64,000 nt of DNA from Bacteroidales bacterium (GTDB taxonomy: Bacteria; Bacteroidota; Bacteroidia; Bacteroidales; Marinilabiliaceae), in assembly GCA_024401295.1 (NCBI GenBank), contig JAKSLG010000011.1, positions 1-64,000 of the forward strand. Reading direction: 5' to 3'. This document shows, in pieces, positions 7,745 to 15,851 of the stretch. The stretch's first letter is position 1. Every line of letters begins with the position of its first letter. The notes beneath the pieces are model-generated. The model ran no database searches and was not told the DNA's origin. It worked only from the letters and a program-made list of their open reading frames with translations. The position numbers were made by a program, and so were the translations under genes.

Positions 7745-8758
7745 TCAGATGATTGTGCGTGAGAAAGGTGCAACTGTCTGGTCGCAGAACATTCCGCGCT
7801 GGAATTTGCGATATCCTGCTGATGCAACCATAGCCGCATTGTCGGTTGTAAACGCAAATTTTGGCACGAAGACATTCCATCCCCGATTGGTGTGGAGATC
7901 CTCAAAGGCCTTGCGCAAACCAGAGTTCGCCGAGACGCCGCCAGCTAGTGCAATCTCCGTGATTTTGAGGTCTTTGGCAGCCTTGATGAGTTTCTTCATC
8001 AGGATGTCAATGACAGTTTTCTGGAGCGATGCACAGAGGTCAGCTTTGTTTTTCTCGATGAAATCGGCATCCTCTTTGAGTCTGTCGCGAAGTGTGTAGA
8101 GAAACGAAGTCTTGAGTCCGCTGAAACTATAGTCGTAGTCCTTGATATTTGGCTTTGCAAATTCAAAAGCATCGGCATTGCCTTGCTGTGCAAGTTTGTC
8201 GATGAGCGGTCCACCAGGATAGCCAAGTCCCATGACTTTTGCACATTTGTCGAATGCTTCGCCGGCTGCATCATCAATTGTCTGGCCAATGATTTTCATG
8301 TCCATATAGTCGTTGACGAGCAAAATCTGGCTGTTACCACCCGAAACGAGCAGGCACAGAAATGGAAATTTTGGCAGTTCCCGGCCTTCTTCGATGATGA
8401 AATGTGCCGATACGTGTGCCTGCAAGTGATTGACGTCAATCATTGGCAGACCTTGTGCAAGCGCAAATCCTTTGGCAAATGACGTGCCGACGAGCAATGA
8501 ACCGAGCAATCCCGGGCCACGTGTGAATGCAATTGCATCGAGGTCGCCGGGTTTGATGCCGGCATCTGCAATGGCCTTATCGACCACTGGAATTATGTTT
8601 TGCTGGTGAGCGCGTGATGCCAGTTCTGGTACAACGCCACCATAGCGCAAATGCACAGCCTGACTCGCTGTAACGTTCGACAGCACACGGCCATCATCGA
8701 GCACCGCTGCCGACGTATCGTCGCACGATGACTCTATGCCAAGAATTTTTATTCCCAT
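7745..8758 (-). CDS. tsaD: tRNA N6-threonylcarbamoyladenosine synthase subunit TsaD
   Basis: Transfers the threonylcarbamoyl group to A37 of tRNAs that read ANN codons, together with TsaB and TsaE. The protein has 337 residues, the usual length. The N-terminus is ILGIESSCDDTS; the metal-binding HxxxH is His111 and His115 within NHLQAHVSAH; and the late Asp motif is TTDNAA near 306. It is the first gene of a five-gene minus-strand run that continues into PqqD-like, HprK-like, S26-like and ABC genes with gaps of 2 to 18 bases or overlaps. Confidence 0.97.
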   Translation of the reverse strand: MGIKILGIESSCDDTSAAVLDDGRVLSNVTASQAVHLRYGGVVPELASRAHQQNIIPVVDKAIADAGIKPGDLDAIAFTRGPGLLGSLLVGTSFAKGFALAQGLPMIDVNHLQAHVSAHFIIEEGRELPKFPFLCLLVSGGNSQILLVNDYMDMKIIGQTIDDAAGEAFDKCAKVMGLGYPGGPLIDKLAQQGNADAFEFAKPNIKDYDYSFSGLKTSFLYTLRDRLKEDADFIEKNKADLCASLQKTVIDILMKKLIKAAKDLKITEIALAGGVSANSGLRKAFEDLHTNRGWNVFVPKFAFTTDNAAMVASAGYRKFQRGMFCDQTVAPFSRTII

Positions 8759-8777
8759 CGTCTTTCTCTTATCATCG

Positions 8778-8785
8778 CAAAGTTA
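8778..8785 (-). promoter_or_regulatory. -7 promoter element for the tsaD operon
   Basis: The plus strand reads CAAAGTTA, so the minus strand reads TAACTTTG, an exact TAnnTTTG. It lies 19 bases before the tsaD ATG. I see no other such element between tsaD and the ABC exporter, so this is the likely promoter for all five genes. Confidence 0.7.
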
Positions 8786-8866
8786 CCGTTTTTTTCTGTG
8801 GCCATGCCGCATTCAAAAGGGGCTTTACTCGCGAAGAATGACGTTTTTTTATATTTTAACACACGA

Positions 8867-10528
8867 TTAGTCGTAGATGAACGAACTGCCACCCATGAAT
8901 TCGCGCAAAATGCTTGTTGGTGGAATGCTCTCGACGCCAAGCGGGCTGAAATAGCTCAGGAACTTGATCAGTCGGCGTGCCTCGGCATATTCTGCTGTGT
9001 TTGGTGCAACTTCGAGCAACATTGGCTCGGCTTTGGCCTTCAAAACGCACATCTCATAGATCAGATTTGAGTTGAACATGACGTCGGCTTCTTCCTGATT
9101 CGGATAGATGTATTTGTCTTCGCCACGACGCACGCTTGGCCATCGTGCGATGGTGTCTTTCGCAGAGTATCCGCGTGTCTGATAGTCGCGTACGATACGT
9201 CGAATAAGACGATTGTCTGTTGTGCTGATGCGTGTCGCAACGTCGAGGTTGATGCCTGAAAGTGGAGCTGCGTAGATGCAGAATTTTGCTTCGCGAGGAA
9301 TGAACTCTGTCAGACGTGGCGTGAGGCCGTGTGTGCCTTCAATCACGAGGACGCTGTTTTGGCTGATTTTCAGCTTCTCGCCATCATAATAGCGCTTGCC
9401 CTTTTCGAAGCTGAATTTTGGAATTTCAATCTCTTCGCCACGCATGAGTGCCAGCAACTGTTGGTTGAAAAGTTCAACGTCGATAGCCTCAACGGCTTCG
9501 AAATCATAGTCTCCGTTCTCATCGCGTGGAGTCTTTTCGCGATCAACAAAATAGTTGTCGATTGAGAGTGTGACAGGGCGTATGCCATTGACTGCGAGCT
9601 GAAGGCCGAGACGTTTGCTGAATGTTGTCTTTCCGCTCGATGATGGGCCGCTGATGAGCACCACTTTGACCTTGTCTTTGCGCTCTGCAATCATGTCGGC
9701 AATGCGACCGATTTTCTTCTCGTGGAGTGCTTCGGCAATCTGGATGATCTTATGGCCATAGCCATGCTTTATTGCTTCGTTGAGGTCGCATAAGTGGCTG
9801 ACATTCATCAATCCAAGCCATTCGTCGAACTCTTGGAAGATGCCGAACATCTTGTCTTGCTTAATCATGTTGCCAAGCACTTCCGGATTGCTCGAATCCG
9901 GCAGACGCAAAAGCATTCCATCGAAATATGGAATGAGATCCCAGACATCAACGATGCTCGTGTTTGGAACGAGGTCGCCATACATCACTGCAGCAACATT
10001 TTCGAGTTTGTGAACTGTCGTATAGACTTCACCGTGCTGCTCAATGAGTTTCTGCTGACTTGGACGACCCTTGAAAAGCTCAAGCGCCTCTGTCGTCATC
10101 ATCTCTTCACGCTCGATTGGCATGCCATTGTTGACGTACATTTTCATGTGCGACTTGATGTTGTCAATCTCGTCGAGTGTTGCTTCAACGGTCTTTCCGT
10201 CTTTGCGTAGCTCGCAGTATAAACCGCGTGATACAGAGTGGGTTATGCTTACTTCGTGCTCTGGCAAAACTTCTTTTACGGCAGCCATGAGCATGAGCGA
10301 AAGACTGCGGATATATGTGCGACGACCTTCTGGTGAGAGAATGTCGTAGAAGTTGATGCATTTCGGCTGATATAGTCTGTATGACAGACCGCAATTCTTA
10401 TTGTTGACGGCAGCGCCAAGAATTGAATATTTCAGTTTTATGCCGAGTTTTTTTGCTATTTCTGCAAGTGTCAAGCCTGCTTCAACTTCGTGAAACTGGC
10501 CAGTGTTCATACATTGGATTTTAATCAT
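8867..10528 (-). CDS. Nucleoside kinase fused to TGS and ThrRS-like N-terminal domains
   Basis: A 553-residue protein. Residues 1-60 resemble a TGS domain, residues 70-230 a threonyl-tRNA-synthetase-like second additional domain, and residues 285-500 a phosphoribulokinase/uridine kinase domain with Walker A GPSSSGKTT (294-302). The kinase part has conserved SIDNYFVDR and PKFSFEKGKR segments of the uridine kinase family. This architecture is common in Bacteroidetes and usually annotated as nucleoside kinase; the substrate is likely uridine or cytidine. It begins 23 bases after tex in the same direction, so it is probably co-transcribed. Confidence 0.88.
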   Translation of the reverse strand: MIKIQCMNTGQFHEVEAGLTLAEIAKKLGIKLKYSILGAAVNNKNCGLSYRLYQPKCINFYDILSPEGRRTYIRSLSLMLMAAVKEVLPEHEVSITHSVSRGLYCELRKDGKTVEATLDEIDNIKSHMKMYVNNGMPIEREEMMTTEALELFKGRPSQQKLIEQHGEVYTTVHKLENVAAVMYGDLVPNTSIVDVWDLIPYFDGMLLRLPDSSNPEVLGNMIKQDKMFGIFQEFDEWLGLMNVSHLCDLNEAIKHGYGHKIIQIAEALHEKKIGRIADMIAERKDKVKVVLISGPSSSGKTTFSKRLGLQLAVNGIRPVTLSIDNYFVDREKTPRDENGDYDFEAVEAIDVELFNQQLLALMRGEEIEIPKFSFEKGKRYYDGEKLKISQNSVLVIEGTHGLTPRLTEFIPREAKFCIYAAPLSGINLDVATRISTTDNRLIRRIVRDYQTRGYSAKDTIARWPSVRRGEDKYIYPNQEEADVMFNSNLIYEMCVLKAKAEPMLLEVAPNTAEYAEARRLIKFLSYFSPLGVESIPPTSILREFMGGSSFIYD

Positions 10529-10551
10529 ATGATTATCTTTGTTTTGGTTAT

Positions 10552-12666
10552 TTAATGTTGTGATATTCCTTTCATTGATAAGCCGATACGCCTGCGGACG
10601 ATATCGACCTCAACAACCTTTACGACGACATGCTGATGAAGTTTCAGAACGTCGTTAATGTCTTTTACGAATTTGTCGGAACATTGGCTGATGTGGACAA
10701 GTCCGTCCTGATGCACGCCGATGTCAACAAACGCTCCGAAAGCCGTCAGATTTGTGACGATGCCCGGCAATTCCATTCCGACAACGAGGTGCTCAATCTG
10801 CGAAATTCCTTCTGCAAAGTGAAACTCCTCAATCTGTTCGCGTGGATCGCGACCCGGCTTCTCCAACTCGCTCATGATGTCTTGCAGTGTCGGCAATCCG
10901 ACGGTTGCGCTGACGTATCGTTTGATGTCGATGGTCTTCTGCTTTTGTTTGTCGGCAATGAGTTGACTGACTGTAAGTTTTGCATCTTTAGCCATCTGCT
11001 CGACGATATGATATGACTCTGGATGTACGGCAGAATTGTCGAGCGGATTTTTGCCTTCAAGGCGAAGGAATCCGGCGCACTGTTCAAAAGCCTTCTGTCC
11101 CAGTCTAGGCACTTTCTTCAGTTCTGCTCTGCTCGAGAATGGACCGTTTTGTGTGCGATAGTCAACGATGTTTTGTGCCAATGTAGGTCCAAGTCCGGAC
11201 ACATAGGTCAGCAAATGCATGCTCGCTGTGTTTACATTCACGCCGACCATGTTGACGCAACTCTCGACAGTTGCCTCCAATGCCTCGCGCAATCGTGTCT
11301 GATCAACGTCATGTTGATATTGTCCTACGCCAATTGATTTTGGGTCAATCTTGACAAGCTCTGCCAACGGGTCCATCAGTCTTCGGCCGATCGACACTGC
11401 GCCACGGACTGTGACATCCTCGTTCGGAAATTCATCGCGTGCGGTTTTCGATGCTGAATAGACAGAAGCACCATCTTCCGAAACAACAAAAAACTGACAC
11501 TTCAAACCGAGCTGACGCACAAACTGTTCCGTCTCTCGACTTGCAGTTCCGTTGCCAATGGCGATGGCCTCAATCCTATGTTTCTCAGCCAAATGGCGTA
11601 CCGTCTGTTCTGCCTCCTGTCGACGCTGCATCGGGAAGATGACATCGTGGCAAAGTAACTGCCCCTGAGCGTCAAGACATACTGTCTTGCAACCAGTTCT
11701 TATGCCGGGGTCAATAGCCATGATTCGCTTCTGACCCAGAGGCGCAGCAAGCAATAGCTGACGCAAATTCTCCGTAAACACGCGGATGGCCTCTGTGTCG
11801 GCCTTCTCTTTCGACTGATTGATGAACTCCGTCTCGATTGACGGCTCAATCAGACGCGAATATGAATCTGAAATGGCTTGGCGAAGATGATTTGCCGAAC
11901 CATTGTTACTTCTCAAATATTTTCGGCCGATGCGCTCAACTGCACGTTCAGGCTCATCTGGAGCCACATGCAGGCTGACGACGCCCTCCTTTTCGGCACG
12001 CATCATAGCCAGCAGACGATGCGACGGACAGCGTCCAAGCGATTCGCTCCTGTCAAGATAATCGCGATATTTCTCCGCGTCGCCATCAAAACCTTTTGCC
12101 TTTTTCGTCGTGATGTTTGCATGTCGCGTGAATGCCTCGCGGACGATATCGCGGCTCTGCTTGTCTTCGCTAACCTTCTCTGCAATAATGTCACGCGCAC
12201 CTTGAAGGGCCTCTTCAACGGTTGGCACAGCGTCCGACAGATATTTCTCAGCCTCAAGCTCCATGTCTCTGTTCTGCTGAAGCATGATGACATTTGCCAA
12301 AGGCTCCAAACCGTTCTCGCGAGCCTTCGCTGCACGGGTCTTTCGCTTCGGCTTATACGGCAGATAAAGATCTTCTATCTCCGCCGCATTCCAGCTCTCT
12401 TCAATCTGACGCCTAAGCTCATCGGTCAGTTTCCCTTGCTCATCGATGGTCTTCAAAATGGTAGCCTTGCGCTCGCTCAACTCGCTCAAGCGCGTATGCT
12501 CATCCTTGATATACTGTATCTTAACCTCGTCGAGGTTACCCGTCATCTCTTTGCGATAGCGGCTGATGAACGGAACCGTCGCACCACCTTCAAGAAGCTT
12601 TATGACATTTTCGGCCTGATGCAGACTGACGCCTGCTGTTTGCGCCACAAGTTGTTCGATTGTCAC
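10552..12666 (-). CDS. tex: Tex-family RNA-binding transcription accessory protein
   Basis: A 704-residue protein of the Tex/Spt6 family, which binds nucleic acid and acts in transcription. The N-terminal HTH-like part begins at the start. The YqgF-like RNase H fold is marked by IMAIDPGIRTG near residue 320. A helix-hairpin-helix region is marked by YVSGLGPTLAQNIVDYR. A C-terminal S1 domain (about 630-700) is marked by GIVTNLTAFGAFVDIGVHQDGLVHIS. The length is slightly shorter than the E. coli relative. It is the first gene of a two-gene unit with the downstream kinase. Confidence 0.95.
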   Translation of the reverse strand: MTIEQLVAQTAGVSLHQAENVIKLLEGGATVPFISRYRKEMTGNLDEVKIQYIKDEHTRLSELSERKATILKTIDEQGKLTDELRRQIEESWNAAEIEDLYLPYKPKRKTRAAKARENGLEPLANVIMLQQNRDMELEAEKYLSDAVPTVEEALQGARDIIAEKVSEDKQSRDIVREAFTRHANITTKKAKGFDGDAEKYRDYLDRSESLGRCPSHRLLAMMRAEKEGVVSLHVAPDEPERAVERIGRKYLRSNNGSANHLRQAISDSYSRLIEPSIETEFINQSKEKADTEAIRVFTENLRQLLLAAPLGQKRIMAIDPGIRTGCKTVCLDAQGQLLCHDVIFPMQRRQEAEQTVRHLAEKHRIEAIAIGNGTASRETEQFVRQLGLKCQFFVVSEDGASVYSASKTARDEFPNEDVTVRGAVSIGRRLMDPLAELVKIDPKSIGVGQYQHDVDQTRLREALEATVESCVNMVGVNVNTASMHLLTYVSGLGPTLAQNIVDYRTQNGPFSSRAELKKVPRLGQKAFEQCAGFLRLEGKNPLDNSAVHPESYHIVEQMAKDAKLTVSQLIADKQKQKTIDIKRYVSATVGLPTLQDIMSELEKPGRDPREQIEEFHFAEGISQIEHLVVGMELPGIVTNLTAFGAFVDIGVHQDGLVHISQCSDKFVKDINDVLKLHQHVVVKVVEVDIVRRRIGLSMKGISQH

Positions 12667-12706
12667 GACTCTGATTCTAAACGATTAAGAAAAAACTTTA
12701 TCTCTG

Positions 12707-12714
12707 CAAAGATA
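12707..12714 (-). promoter_or_regulatory. -7 promoter element for tex
   Basis: The plus strand reads CAAAGATA (minus TATCTTTG), an exact TAnnTTTG, 40 bases before the tex start. Confidence 0.65.
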
Positions 12715-12939
12715 TAAAAATATTTTAGAGTTCTTGTATGTGTGCCGTGTCTTCAAGCAAAATGCGTGAACATTACTAATTTGGGTGAAAATCATAATGT
12801 TTCAAGGCGTTTTTCTGATGCTGTAAGTTCGTGTTGATTAATGATTGAAACGTCTGTTAATATGTGTTTTATTGTGAATGTACATTCGATTAAAACAACT
12901 ATGTTCCCATCTGTTTGAAAATTTTTGTGTTAAAATTCA

Positions 12940-12966
12940 AGGGTGGCACGAATGCTGAGCCACCCT
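12940..12966. other. Perfect 8-bp inverted repeat upstream of the HIRAN gene
   Basis: AGGGTGGC (12940-12947) pairs with GCCACCCT (12959-12966) across an 11-base loop. There is no T-run after it on the plus strand. It lies immediately upstream of a -7 element, so it may be an operator or, less likely, an isolated terminator. Confidence 0.55.
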
Positions 12967-12971
12967 CCGGA

Positions 12972-12979
12972 TATATTTG
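12972..12979 (+). promoter_or_regulatory. -7 promoter element for the HIRAN gene
   Basis: TATATTTG is an exact TAnnTTTG, 32 bases before the ATG at 13012 and 5 bases after the inverted repeat. Confidence 0.6.
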
Positions 12980-13011
12980 CAAAAATTGATAACCACTAAA
13001 ACAAATATGCC

Positions 13012-13341
13012 ATGAAAAAGGACAAGGTTTATTATACTGAATTTCATATTGCCGGGGTTCAGTACCATGAGGCCATCGAAGTTATGGATCAGATGAAGGT
13101 CGGCGATATGCTCAGACTTGTGCGCGATGAGGATAATAACTACGACAAAAACGCAGTCGCTATTTTCTTTGGCGATACTCATATCGGTTACGTTCCGCGT
13201 TGCGAGACAGAGGCATTTTGTCAGTTTCTCGATGTGGGCTGGGGCGACATTTTCGAAGTGCGTTTAAGCAAGAAGCTTGTCGATGCTCATCCAGAGAACC
13301 GGCTATGGGCTGTGGCTAAGATTTTGCGCAGAAAGGAGTAG
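13012..13341 (+). CDS. Stand-alone HIRAN-domain protein
   Basis: A 109-residue protein consisting almost only of a HIRAN domain: FHIAGVQYHEA at the start, LVRDEDNNYDKNAVAIFF in the middle, then IGYVPRCE. HIRAN domains bind DNA ends or damaged sites and are otherwise found fused to SNF2 helicases or nucleases; small stand-alone versions are known in bacteria, with unknown partners. It is monocistronic, with its own promoter element and a hairpin upstream. No nuclease or helicase gene is adjacent. Confidence 0.85.
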   Translation: MKKDKVYYTEFHIAGVQYHEAIEVMDQMKVGDMLRLVRDEDNNYDKNAVAIFFGDTHIGYVPRCETEAFCQFLDVGWGDIFEVRLSKKLVDAHPENRLWAVAKILRRKE

Positions 13342-13437
13342 ATTCTTGACTGTGCTTAATATAGTTGCAGGATTCATTCTCGTGCATGCAAATCATTCGT
13401 AACTGCAGACATTGTTATATCCTAGCATATAAATGAT

Positions 13438-13445
13438 TAACTTTG
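13438..13445 (+). promoter_or_regulatory. -7 promoter element for the LEA-like lipoprotein
   Basis: TAACTTTG is an exact TAnnTTTG, 68 bases before the ATG at 13514. A possible ATTG lies 23 bases upstream. Confidence 0.55.
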
Positions 13446-13513
13446 GTGTGTGCAATTAATGCCGTCAGGCACGATTTTTGTCGTGTCAATGGCAAAAAAA
13501 ACAGACTTGGAAA

Positions 13514-14089
13514 ATGAAAAAGTGCTTTGGGGTATTGGTGGCATTCGCCATGATGGTTGCGATTTGCGGATGTGGCTCGGTTCGACGAGCAACGGCAATG
13601 AAGGACTGCAACTATAAATTTAAGAGTATTGGCAACATATCTTTTATGGGCAAAGGTCAAAGCGCGGCTATGGGAATTCTGGGCGTACTGACGGGATTTG
13701 TACCAGAAGAGATGCCACTCGATTTTACGCTATATCTCAATGTCGAGAATCCAAACGACAGTCGCGCTGCCGTTGAGAGTCTCGAATATTCCGTCGATGT
13801 TGATGGCGTAGAGTTTGCAAAAGGTAAGACTGATACGGATTTCAGTGTTGATGGCAATTCAACGGCAGTGCTGGCTTTGCCAATCTCGACAGACATAAGG
13901 CGTATTATGAATACGGAACATCGAAAGGCTATGGCCAATGTCGTGCGCAATATGATCGGTGTCAAAGCCGATAATGTGTCAAGTGTCAGAGTGAAAATAA
14001 AGCCATCTGTCAGAATCAAACGCTCGACAATCAAGTCGCCGGTGTTCATTCCGATTACATTTGAGTATGGCGGGAGCAAAAAGCAGTAA
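13514..14089 (+). CDS. LEA type 2 (WHy-like) lipoprotein
   Basis: A 191-residue protein. The ATG at 13514 is chosen over an upstream start because it opens the signal peptide MKKCFGVLVAFAMMVAICGC, a lipobox with Cys20. Residues 60-180 follow the WHy/LEA14 pattern: DFTLYLNVENPNDSRAAVES, then a strand with DGVEFAKGKTDTDFSV, then TAVLALPIS. Such proteins are periplasmic lipoproteins of unknown function, sometimes linked to desiccation or stress. It is convergent with the DUF493 gene, whose stop lies directly after this stop, with no terminator between. Confidence 0.8.
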   Translation: MKKCFGVLVAFAMMVAICGCGSVRRATAMKDCNYKFKSIGNISFMGKGQSAAMGILGVLTGFVPEEMPLDFTLYLNVENPNDSRAAVESLEYSVDVDGVEFAKGKTDTDFSVDGNSTAVLALPISTDIRRIMNTEHRKAMANVVRNMIGVKADNVSSVRVKIKPSVRIKRSTIKSPVFIPITFEYGGSKKQ

Positions 14090-14380
14090 CTAGAGCGAGA
14101 TTACGCCTTCGATGGCTGTTGCACGTTCAATGGCTGCAATGATTTCATCAGCCGAGCGCATGTAGTTGACGTGCGTCACTGAGACATAGTGTATGTCCTT
14201 GCTCGGTTTGAACGAAGTCTGACCGCCGGATGGCAATGTCGCTACAACGGCATTTACACGGTCGTTGCTGTTTGGTACGATGAATTTGAACATATACTTG
14301 AGAGGCCACTTCTTCGTCTGAAGCAATACGTTTCTCAAGCGGTTTAGAGTATCAATGTTCCTCTGTTCTATTGTTGTCAT
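14090..14380 (-). CDS. DUF493 (YbeD-like) family protein
   Basis: A 96-residue cytoplasmic protein with the small alpha-beta fold of the DUF493/YbeD family: KYMFKFIVPNSNDRVNAVVATL, then TSFKPSKDIHYVSVTHVNYM and a final helix. The ATG at 14380 is chosen because the longer frame would overlap the upstream gene and adds residues unlike the family. E. coli YbeD is linked to lipoate metabolism only by position; no such context exists here. It starts 2 bases after the stop of the repeat protein upstream. Confidence 0.8.
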   Translation of the reverse strand: MTTIEQRNIDTLNRLRNVLLQTKKWPLKYMFKFIVPNSNDRVNAVVATLPSGGQTSFKPSKDIHYVSVTHVNYMRSADEIIAAIERATAIEGVISL

Positions 14381-14382
14381 TC

Positions 14383-15705
14383 TTAATAATAGTGCGTTGT
14401 TGAGACGATTTTCCAATGGCCGTCTTCCCACATGAATTCTTGTGCGGTGCGCACGTTGTCGTTGCCGTCATAGGCATATTCATACTTGCCTTTGTAGAAT
14501 TCGTCCCACTGCTTTGTCACCTTGTTCCACGAGAATGTACTTTCACGAATTTTATTGTGATTGTCGTCATATTCGTAAGTCATCTTTGAGTTCTTCTGCC
14601 AATCGCGTGTGACTGGGTTCCACTTGCATTTTATGTCGAGAATCATGTTGCCCATTGCATCGTAGTCGAACTCGCTGTTGACCTGACCGCGCCAATCGTT
14701 GGTGTAGTTGTCCCACTTCAGTGAAACGTCTTTTAGAATGTCTCCATAGTCGTTGAAAGACTGAGAGATACGCGATATGCCGATCCACTCATCGCCACCA
14801 TTCCACTGCTGTTCTTCTTCGAAGATCTTGTTGTCCTGGCTGTCATATTCAAGCTTCGAGCGACCTTGCGTTGAGATTGTCCATCTGCCGTTTTTGAATC
14901 GCTCTGTTTTGCTTAGAATCTCGTTGTTGTGGCGATCGTTGACAACAGTGTTTCTTTCTGAATCGACAAAACTGCCTGTGCTTTCGTCATATTTTGAAAT
15001 CTGCTTTACAACGGAATTGTCGCCATTGGACTGTGCAATATATGTTATTGCAGTCTGCTCTACTGGACGCCATTGGTTTCCGCTCCACTTTTCGGACGTG
15101 ATGCGACTGCGTTTTTTCTTGTCGTTATATTCGTACAGGCTGCGGGTGTCGTTTCCCCATTCGCTGCCATTGAATTTCTGCTCTGTTCTGGATTTCTCCA
15201 ATCCGTTTTCGTTGTATTCAATGACTGTGCGATGGTCTTCGGCCCAGTCGTTGTCGTCCTCGTCCCAATCCATCTGTGACATGGATGAAATGAGGCCTAA
15301 TCCGTTGTATTCCAATTTGGTACATTCTGTGCCGATCCATGCATTTCGCTCGCGATTCCACTTTCTTACATCGTGAAGCGTGCGTCGGCCTTTGCTGTCG
15401 AAGACATTGCATTCTCGCGACATTTCAACCCATGCGTTTTTCTCCCAGTACGAGACTTTTTTCGATGTGATTCTTCCGTCATTGTCATAAACAGCCTCTT
15501 CGCGGTATGTTCCGCTCCAAGTCTGCTCTTTGCGGTTGAATGTATAGTGCATCACAGATGTCTGATATCCATTTGAATCATACGTAAAATAAGAGCGCAA
15601 CACCATCTGTCCCTCGCGATCGATCTTGATGATGCTGTCCGTTTGATGTTGAGCAATTGCCGAAATCGACAACATTGCAAATATTAATAATCCTATATAT
15701 TTCAT
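14383..15705 (-). CDS. Exported YD-type repeat protein (DUF3836-like)
   Basis: A 440-residue secreted protein; residues 1-18 are a signal peptide ending in AIAQ. The rest is about ten imperfect repeats of roughly 40 residues, each with a Tyr-Asp/Asn-x-x-Gly/Asn turn (YDSNGY, YDNDGR, YNENGL, YDAMGN, YDDNHN) followed by a strand with a conserved Trp (W.....W). This resembles RHS/YD shells and the DUF3836 group common in Bacteroides and Prevotella. It lacks a toxin domain, so it is not a full Rhs protein. Its start at 15705 is preferred to a TTG two codons earlier. Confidence 0.72.
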   Translation of the reverse strand: MKYIGLLIFAMLSISAIAQHQTDSIIKIDREGQMVLRSYFTYDSNGYQTSVMHYTFNRKEQTWSGTYREEAVYDNDGRITSKKVSYWEKNAWVEMSRECNVFDSKGRRTLHDVRKWNRERNAWIGTECTKLEYNGLGLISSMSQMDWDEDDNDWAEDHRTVIEYNENGLEKSRTEQKFNGSEWGNDTRSLYEYNDKKKRSRITSEKWSGNQWRPVEQTAITYIAQSNGDNSVVKQISKYDESTGSFVDSERNTVVNDRHNNEILSKTERFKNGRWTISTQGRSKLEYDSQDNKIFEEEQQWNGGDEWIGISRISQSFNDYGDILKDVSLKWDNYTNDWRGQVNSEFDYDAMGNMILDIKCKWNPVTRDWQKNSKMTYEYDDNHNKIRESTFSWNKVTKQWDEFYKGKYEYAYDGNDNVRTAQEFMWEDGHWKIVSTTHYY

Positions 15706-15837
15706 GCACAAGGTGTTAATAAGACTTTCGCTCCCTTATACGACGATGGCTGTCGTTTGTTACCTCATTTTTGCTTTTTTTTATAACATGAGTGGTGTTT
15801 TCTTGGGTTGCTATGTGTAAATGCCCTTTGAAAAGCG

Positions 15838-15845
15838 TAATTTTG
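15838..15845 (+). promoter_or_regulatory. -7-like element immediately before tamB
   Basis: TAATTTTG matches TAnnTTTG exactly but ends only 6 bases before the ATG at 15852. If used, the transcript would be almost leaderless. A chance match is possible. Confidence 0.35.
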
Positions 15846-15851
15846 CATGCA

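Larger units (their letters stand above)
12715..13011. other. AT-rich intergenic region between tex and the HIRAN gene
   Basis: No open frame with a recognisable product lies here. It holds the tail of the tex promoter region on the left and, on the right, the hairpin at 12940 and the promoter element at 12972 described separately. The middle part (12750-12930) is AT-rich with no repeat or conserved element that I can see. Confidence 0.6.
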
